Origin: an uncultured Porphyromonadaceae bacterium
Lineage (GTDB): Bacteria > Bacteroidota > Bacteroidia > Bacteroidales > Muribaculaceae
Direction of reading: 5' to 3'
DNA: 34,128 nucleotides
Assembly (NCBI GenBank): GCA_947175265.1
Contig: CAMWMD010000034.1
Span: 1 to 34,128 of the forward strand
The translations under genes were made by a program, and so were the position numbers. This document shows, one piece after another, positions 30,507-34,128 of this stretch. The first letter of the stretch is position 1, and each line of letters opens with the position of its first letter. The notes under the pieces are model-generated. The model was not told where the DNA came from. It searched no databases and saw only the letters and a program-made list of their open reading frames with translations.

Positions 30507-30855
30507 TATTGTACCTGAATTCGTTGAGTTTCTTCCAACGACTTTGGAAGAAGGTAAACTCTATATCTCGATGAAATATTGCACCGCTGTACATCTTTGT
30601 GCATGTGGATGCGGAAAAAGAGTTGTTACGCCTCTGCAGCCTAGTGGGTGGAGCTTATCTTTCGATGGTTTGGTTACACTCAGACCTTCGATTGGTAATT
30701 TTGAATACCCGTGTATGTCGCATTATTTCATTACGAATAATGAAATTCAATGGTTACCCAAAGAGATAGTAATGAAAGGAAACAAGAAAAAGAAAACTAA
30801 AAAACGTAAGAAGTTAAAATTCAAACGTAAGTTTCCTTTCCTCTCAATCGGATAG
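30499..30855 (+). CDS. DUF6527 family Cys/His-rich protein
   Basis: A 118-residue protein from ATG 30499, overlapping the E1 gene by eight bases. The zinc-like core is H32-x-C34-x-C36-x-C38 (HLCACGCGKRVVTPL), followed by W51, LRPSIGN (61-67) and a CMSHYFI segment (Cys72, His75), the conserved pattern of DUF6527. A strongly basic tail (about 94-111, nearly all Lys/Arg) follows. It regularly accompanies multiubiquitin and ThiF genes; as a small metal-binding partner it might be a ligase-like adaptor, conjugation target or nucleic-acid-binding effector. None of these is demonstrated. Confidence 0.75.
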   Translation: MNNIVPEFVEFLPTTLEEGKLYISMKYCTAVHLCACGCGKRVVTPLQPSGWSLSFDGLVTLRPSIGNFEYPCMSHYFITNNEIQWLPKEIVMKGNKKKKTKKRKKLKFKRKFPFLSIG

Positions 30856-30863
30856 ACAATGGT

Positions 30864-30912
30864 TAACACAGAAATAGTCATGCTAAAGTTTAGCATGACT
30901 ATTTCTGTGTTA
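30864..30912. terminator. bidirectional terminator, 24-bp arms
   Basis: A perfect inverted repeat (arms 30864-30887 and 30889-30912) around a single base forms an exceptionally long hairpin between the convergent DUF6527 and lysozyme genes. The right arm contains the lysozyme stop codon. It insulates the cargo operon from the tra operon. Confidence 0.8.
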
Positions 30913-31431
30913 TGGAAAGAATAAAGCAGCGAACTCGGTCAGCCTACGTAGATGGAGACCTTTGTGCCATTTGCCTTTGTAGCGGCAGTGGGAGGTGTAG
31001 GCTTTGAAGATATTGCGGTCTCCGGCTTTCAGTTTTTTCAAGATACTGCTCTTGTTCACCACTCCCGGCCCGCAATTATAGGCGAGACAGCCTAACAGGA
31101 TTGAGTCCTTGCCATATTTGGAATACAGGGCACAGAACTTTCGGAGGTCTTTGCGTAGCAATGCGTCAGCCTGCGCTTCGGTCAGTTGCACGCCTCGGCG
31201 ATACGGTTCACCCGGCTGGACCTGATGCCCATAGCCGACATACGGCCAGTCCTTCGGGTGGTGCATAGTCTCAAATTTCTTTATAATCAGCACCGCACGT
31301 TCAAACGGAGGCAGCTCCATTATACTCCTTTTTGCTTGGGCTGTCGGCGTTGCTGCCGCAAGGGTCAGCAACGCCACGAAGAACATAAGTAGTTTTCTTT
31401 GCAAAGGCAAAGCGATAAATCGGTTACTCAT
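30910..31431 (-). CDS. GH24-type lysozyme of conjugative element
   Basis: A 173-residue exported muramidase. The signal peptide ends near AQA at 31-33; the catalytic Glu54 lies in KKFE, and YVGYGH (64-69) is the T4-type lysozyme active-site segment. AYNCGPGVV (about 117-125) is a further family landmark. It locally opens peptidoglycan so that the transfer channel can assemble. Last gene of the minus-strand tra operon; its start overlaps the stop of traQ (ATGA). Confidence 0.85.
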   Translation of the reverse strand: MSNRFIALPLQRKLLMFFVALLTLAAATPTAQAKRSIMELPPFERAVLIIKKFETMHHPKDWPYVGYGHQVQPGEPYRRGVQLTEAQADALLRKDLRKFCALYSKYGKDSILLGCLAYNCGPGVVNKSSILKKLKAGDRNIFKAYTSHCRYKGKWHKGLHLRRLTEFAALFFP

Positions 31432-31952
31432 CGGCTGATCGGTGTTATAATTCCGGGATTGATAGGCTGGACGTTAATACCGCCATCATCTGTTGATTTG
31501 CCGTTGAACTCGAAGGTCTGCTCCCACGGGGTTGAGCCGAAGTTATCCTCAACGACCACAAGGAATTTATGGGCATCCGATGAATTTGCCGTGTAGTTGA
31601 GGCGGAAGGTCTTGCTTTCGAGCAACACACGGTCATTGTTCACAAGCACCGGACCGTCAACGAGTTTGAGCGTTCCCTCTCCGTCATACTGGAAGTAGCG
31701 GATTGTGTAGAGGGTATTCTTGTAGTTGCCCTCCGGCTTAATTTCAAAGCGCAGTTCAACGGTCTCACCTTTGGTAATCTTGTCACCGAAGGGCATAACC
31801 TCCACTGTGAAAGGATAGGACTGCTGCACGTCAAGGTCATCGGAACATGACGTGAGTGCAAGGAGGACAGCGGCAACTACGAGCCAGAAGCCGAAGAAAC
31901 GTGAGGGGGTGACGCGTATTGCGCCGATACGGGAAATGAGATTTGAAGTCAT
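31428..31952 (-). CDS. traQ: TraQ (DUF3872) lipoprotein
   Basis: A 174-residue lipoprotein with a long N-terminal leader, hydrophobic residues 21-34 and lipobox LTSC (Cys36), then an all-beta domain (FTVEVMPFGDKITKGETVELRFEI, YTIRYFQYDGEGTL) characteristic of DUF3872, named TraQ in CTnDOT-type elements. Its role in transfer is not well defined. It overlaps both neighbours by ATGA junctions, so translation of the operon is coupled. Confidence 0.8.
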   Translation of the reverse strand: MTSNLISRIGAIRVTPSRFFGFWLVVAAVLLALTSCSDDLDVQQSYPFTVEVMPFGDKITKGETVELRFEIKPEGNYKNTLYTIRYFQYDGEGTLKLVDGPVLVNNDRVLLESKTFRLNYTANSSDAHKFLVVVEDNFGSTPWEQTFEFNGKSTDDGGINVQPINPGIITPISR

Positions 31953-32821
31953 AATTTGAGTCTGGATTTAGTGGTTAGTCTGTTGATTGTTGACACAAGG
32001 TAATCGTTCAGATCCTTGTGATTGGGATAGAGTGCCGATTTATCCATCACCCTGTCGCCGAACTCCTTTTGAAGTCTTGCGAGAGCCGCACGCCCGGCGG
32101 CATCGTTGTCAAGGTAACATAAAATCAGAGGATAGTCTGTCAAAGGCTCAATAGCCTTGCCGAGATTGGAGACAGAGTTGAGGACAATAGCGTCTGTGCC
32201 GTCATTGAAACCGAGCCTCTCCGCCGAGAGAAAATCTATAAAGCCCTCAAACACACTGCAACGAGGATTGCCGTTGGCGATATGGGTGATATGCTTAGGA
32301 GGAGACGAGCCTTTAAAGAACGTGTTACGCAGCTCATAGCCGTCGGCATTGTTCCTGAAGCCTATCGCGTAGTAGCGTTTCCCTTTCATCTCATAGTCAA
32401 CCTGCACGCAATATTGCCGTGCAATCTCATGGGGAATACCTCTGTCGGCAAGATATTTCAGCAGAGCCGGAGCTTTCAGGGTGGAAATCTCCAAATTCGC
32501 AAAGGTCGGTTCCTCGATGAACGGCGTTGGCTTATATGGTTTCTCGACCGGGAGCTGCATCTTAACTGCGATGAAATCGGCTTGCCTCAAAAAGTCCGTT
32601 TCACCGGACATTTCTCCGGCAAGCGTGAAGATGTCACCTCCCGTTCCCGTTCCAAAGTCAAACCAAATATTTTTATTCGGATTGACATGGAACGACGGCT
32701 TGCGCTCACTTCGGTATGGCGAGTAGAACCACAGACCTTTGCTGTCACGACCTGTCGGCTGATAGCCGAGATGGTTCAGGAAATCCACCAACGGGATCTG
32801 TCTGATAGCGTCGATGTTCAT
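31949..32821 (-). CDS. traP: TraP-type DNA primase, CHC2/Toprim
   Basis: A 290-residue protein from ATG 32821, chosen because it overlaps the preceding stop as ATGA and MNIDAIRQIPLVDFL is the family start. The N-terminal CHC2-like module (GLWFYSPYRSERKPSFHV, WFDFGTGTGGDIFTL) has lost the zinc cysteines, replaced by aromatic and Ser residues. The C-terminal Toprim core includes FEGFIDFLSAERLG (metal-binding Glu) and LCYLDNDAAGRAAL (Asp-x-Asp). It likely primes the transferred strand in the recipient, or supports element replication. Confidence 0.85.
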   Translation of the reverse strand: MNIDAIRQIPLVDFLNHLGYQPTGRDSKGLWFYSPYRSERKPSFHVNPNKNIWFDFGTGTGGDIFTLAGEMSGETDFLRQADFIAVKMQLPVEKPYKPTPFIEEPTFANLEISTLKAPALLKYLADRGIPHEIARQYCVQVDYEMKGKRYYAIGFRNNADGYELRNTFFKGSSPPKHITHIANGNPRCSVFEGFIDFLSAERLGFNDGTDAIVLNSVSNLGKAIEPLTDYPLILCYLDNDAAGRAALARLQKEFGDRVMDKSALYPNHKDLNDYLVSTINRLTTKSRLKL

Positions 32822-33165
32822 AGGCGCATACCGCGTTTGGGTTGTTGTTCCTGTTCGAGCCTGACTTCGGCTTTCTTGAAGGCAGACATTTCCCCGGCTA
32901 TATACCGGTTCAGTTCCGACATATTGCACGAGCCTGTCATCTCGTATGCAAGGTCATATATTCCGCCGTATGAACCTGACTTTGTATCACGCCAGAGGTT
33001 TGTTTCGGTGTTGATAACCATTGTCGGCTCAGGCTTTGCCGCATACGGGGCATTGTAAATCCTCAGGTTGCCGTCCGCCGCCACCGGGTGCTCCTGACCG
33101 AGAGCCTTCATAAACTCCGTAAGCGGAAGTTTGCGAATATCTAGTTGGATAACTTTTGGCTCCAT
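32818..33165 (-). CDS. CHC2-like small protein (primase N-domain paralogue)
   Basis: A 115-residue protein whose residues 11-90 parallel the N-terminal module of the adjacent primase: LPLTEFMKALG against IPLVDFLNHLG, RIYNAPYA--KPEPTMVINTETNLWRD against the FYSPYR...PSFHVNPNKNIWFD stretch, then GSYGGIYDLAYEMTG against GTGGDIFTLAGEMSG. It lacks a Toprim domain and zinc cysteines. It may be a split or duplicated DNA-binding half of the primase; it overlaps the primase start by four bases. Confidence 0.7.
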   Translation of the reverse strand: MEPKVIQLDIRKLPLTEFMKALGQEHPVAADGNLRIYNAPYAAKPEPTMVINTETNLWRDTKSGSYGGIYDLAYEMTGSCNMSELNRYIAGEMSAFKKAEVRLEQEQQPKRGMRL

Positions 33166-33168
33166 AGG

Positions 33169-33750
33169 CTACTCGATTATGAATTTAATACCGACACCGT
33201 ATTGCGTATGGAAATGCCCGGTGGAATTACCCCATACGAACCGCTCCTTCACATTCGCGGTCAGGGCTATATTGTCCGAGAGGTAGAAATCAGCCTCTAA
33301 TGTAAGCGCACCGCCATATATGAAGGCATCGCCATTGTGTATAGTTGAACCGTCGGAAAGGACGTGCTTGCCCCAGTTTACCGTCTCGTAGCCACCGAGG
33401 GCTGACAGACCTCCGTATAGGTGGAACGTCTGCGAATAGTCACTCACAAGATGCAGGTTATATCCTGCTTCCGCCGTAAACTGAGCCACCGGAATACGCC
33501 CTTTCTCGCCGTATGGCTTGTAGGTCTGGAGATACTCGCCTCCGAAAGACCATGTGTTCTGTTTTCCCTTGAAAATCGAGTAGGACACACCGATAGAATA
33601 ACCGCAGTCACGGGACTTGCCCGTATAGAAACCGTCAGCCATATCAGCCTTTATCTCGACGGCAGACATTCCGGGAAGGTTTCGCTGAGCCATTGCCCTG
33701 CCTCCGAAGAGGCTGAGCATGGCAAGTGTTGCGATAATAAACTTATTCAT
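33169..33750 (-). CDS. traO: conjugal transfer protein TraO
   Basis: A 193-residue exported protein with a signal peptide (residues 1-21, cleavage near AMA-Q), followed by alternating beta-strands rich in Tyr/Gly (DCGYSIGVSYSIF, AGYNLHLVSDYSQTF, LYGGLSALGGYETVNWG) and a terminal GVGIKFIIE, typical of a small outer-membrane beta-barrel. It matches TraO of Bacteroides conjugative transposons, which always follows traN, as here with four bases between the genes. Likely part of the outer-membrane side of the mating apparatus. Confidence 0.8.
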   Translation of the reverse strand: MNKFIIATLAMLSLFGGRAMAQRNLPGMSAVEIKADMADGFYTGKSRDCGYSIGVSYSIFKGKQNTWSFGGEYLQTYKPYGEKGRIPVAQFTAEAGYNLHLVSDYSQTFHLYGGLSALGGYETVNWGKHVLSDGSTIHNGDAFIYGGALTLEADFYLSDNIALTANVKERFVWGNSTGHFHTQYGVGIKFIIE

Positions 33751-33754
33751 GGCA

Positions 33755-34128
33755 TCACTGAATTGAAAGTTCGTCGATTACGTTTGCTCTCACAATATCC
33801 TCGTTGTCCACAACGAAGGACTGATGGCGACCGCCGTCTTTCTCAGCGACCTCGATGACGAGCTGCTTGTCATCGGGGATAGTGAACTTCTCCAGAGCGA
33901 ACACTGTGCGTTCAGACTGCTTGGCGTGTACCACCGTCACATAGTTCTGGGCGCGGAGAGGCTCGATTACCTGCTCCTGCATGGCGGTACGCTTCACTAC
34001 CTTCTTGTCCACTATCTTGAATGAAACATAGTCAATGTCGAAGGGAATGTTGGAGGTGTTCTTCAGTTCGGTGTGGAAGTAGAGCAATCCGTTGTTGGCA
34101 TAGATGGATTTCAGTAGGAACTGCACCC
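33755..34128 (-). CDS. traN: TraN, C-terminal part (runs off the window)
   Basis: The last 124 or so codons of a TraN/DUF4138 protein: FLLKSIYANNGLLYFHTELKN (split here across motifs), SNIPFDIDYVSFKIVDKK and a closing KQLVIEVAEKDGGRHQ. These beta-rich segments correspond to the C-terminal domain of TraN, a VirB9-like periplasmic/outer-membrane core component of the transfer channel. The start lies beyond 34128, so the N-terminus and signal peptide cannot be judged. Confidence 0.8.
   Translation of the reverse strand, partial: VQFLLKSIYANNGLLYFHTELKNTSNIPFDIDYVSFKIVDKKVVKRTAMQEQVIEPLRAQNYVTVVHAKQSERTVFALEKFTIPDDKQLVIEVAEKDGGRHQSFVVDNEDIVRANVIDELSIQ

Overview
The window comes from a Bacteroidota genome, most likely order Bacteroidales and perhaps a Muribaculaceae-like gut commensal; the genus is not resolved. 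The evidence is the repeated promoter signature TTTG-N20-TAnnTTTG, fimbrillin-type lipoproteins with DUF3575 and DUF5119 partners, lipoboxes ending SC/AC/GC, and a CTnDOT-type tra operon. All family names are from memory and by eye; no database search was run.

Layout. (1) 0-5 kb: a secreted protein with four 29-residue DKNYY-like repeats (minus strand), then a fimbriae-associated operon of DUF3575 protein, DUF5119 lipoprotein and fimbrillin lipoprotein, with a palindrome-covered promoter and a perfect terminator. (2) 5-7.6 kb: an SMR exporter and a Nim-like flavin protein, then a scar zone with a 199-bp copy of part of a metallophosphoesterase gene, the tail of a DUF1893 gene, a small GNAT and a decayed IS4-like element. 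(3) 7.7-17.4 kb: an oxidoreductase island with three aldo/keto reductases (one a lipoprotein), a flavodoxin lipoprotein, an iron-sulfur flavoprotein, two hexapeptide acetyltransferases (one frameshifted), an MBL-fold lipoprotein, a SnoaL-like protein, a metallophosphoesterase and two AraC regulators with apparently leaderless mRNAs. (4) 17.4-23.6 kb: a defence and decay zone with an ISAs1 transposase fragment cut into the 3' end of an AAA/DUF4143 ATPase gene, a RloA/RloB pair whose rloB has an in-frame amber codon, two homologous tRNA-derived transcription-unit relics, and a toxin plus Panacea-type antitoxin pair bracketed by 36-bp direct repeats. (5) 23.6-34.1 kb: part of an integrative conjugative element, with PcfK, PcfJ and DUF3873 genes on the plus strand and traN(partial)-traO-CHC2-like-traP-traQ-lysozyme on the minus strand, the two converging on a cargo slot.

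The cargo slot (27.3-30.9 kb) is the most interesting part. A HigA-like HTH/ImmA metalloprotease gene is divergent from a tightly overlapping three-gene operon encoding a double ubiquitin-like protein (multiubiquitin), an E1-like ThiF protein with an N-terminal DUF6791/E2-like region, and a small Cys/His-rich DUF6527 protein. This looks like a bacterial ubiquitin-like modification system carried by a conjugative element, plausibly in anti-phage or inter-element conflict. Its control region has convergent promoters whose -33 boxes lie inside a 12-bp inverted repeat, a strong leader hairpin and a palindrome over the protease-gene promoter, which suggests the HTH-protease controls the operon.
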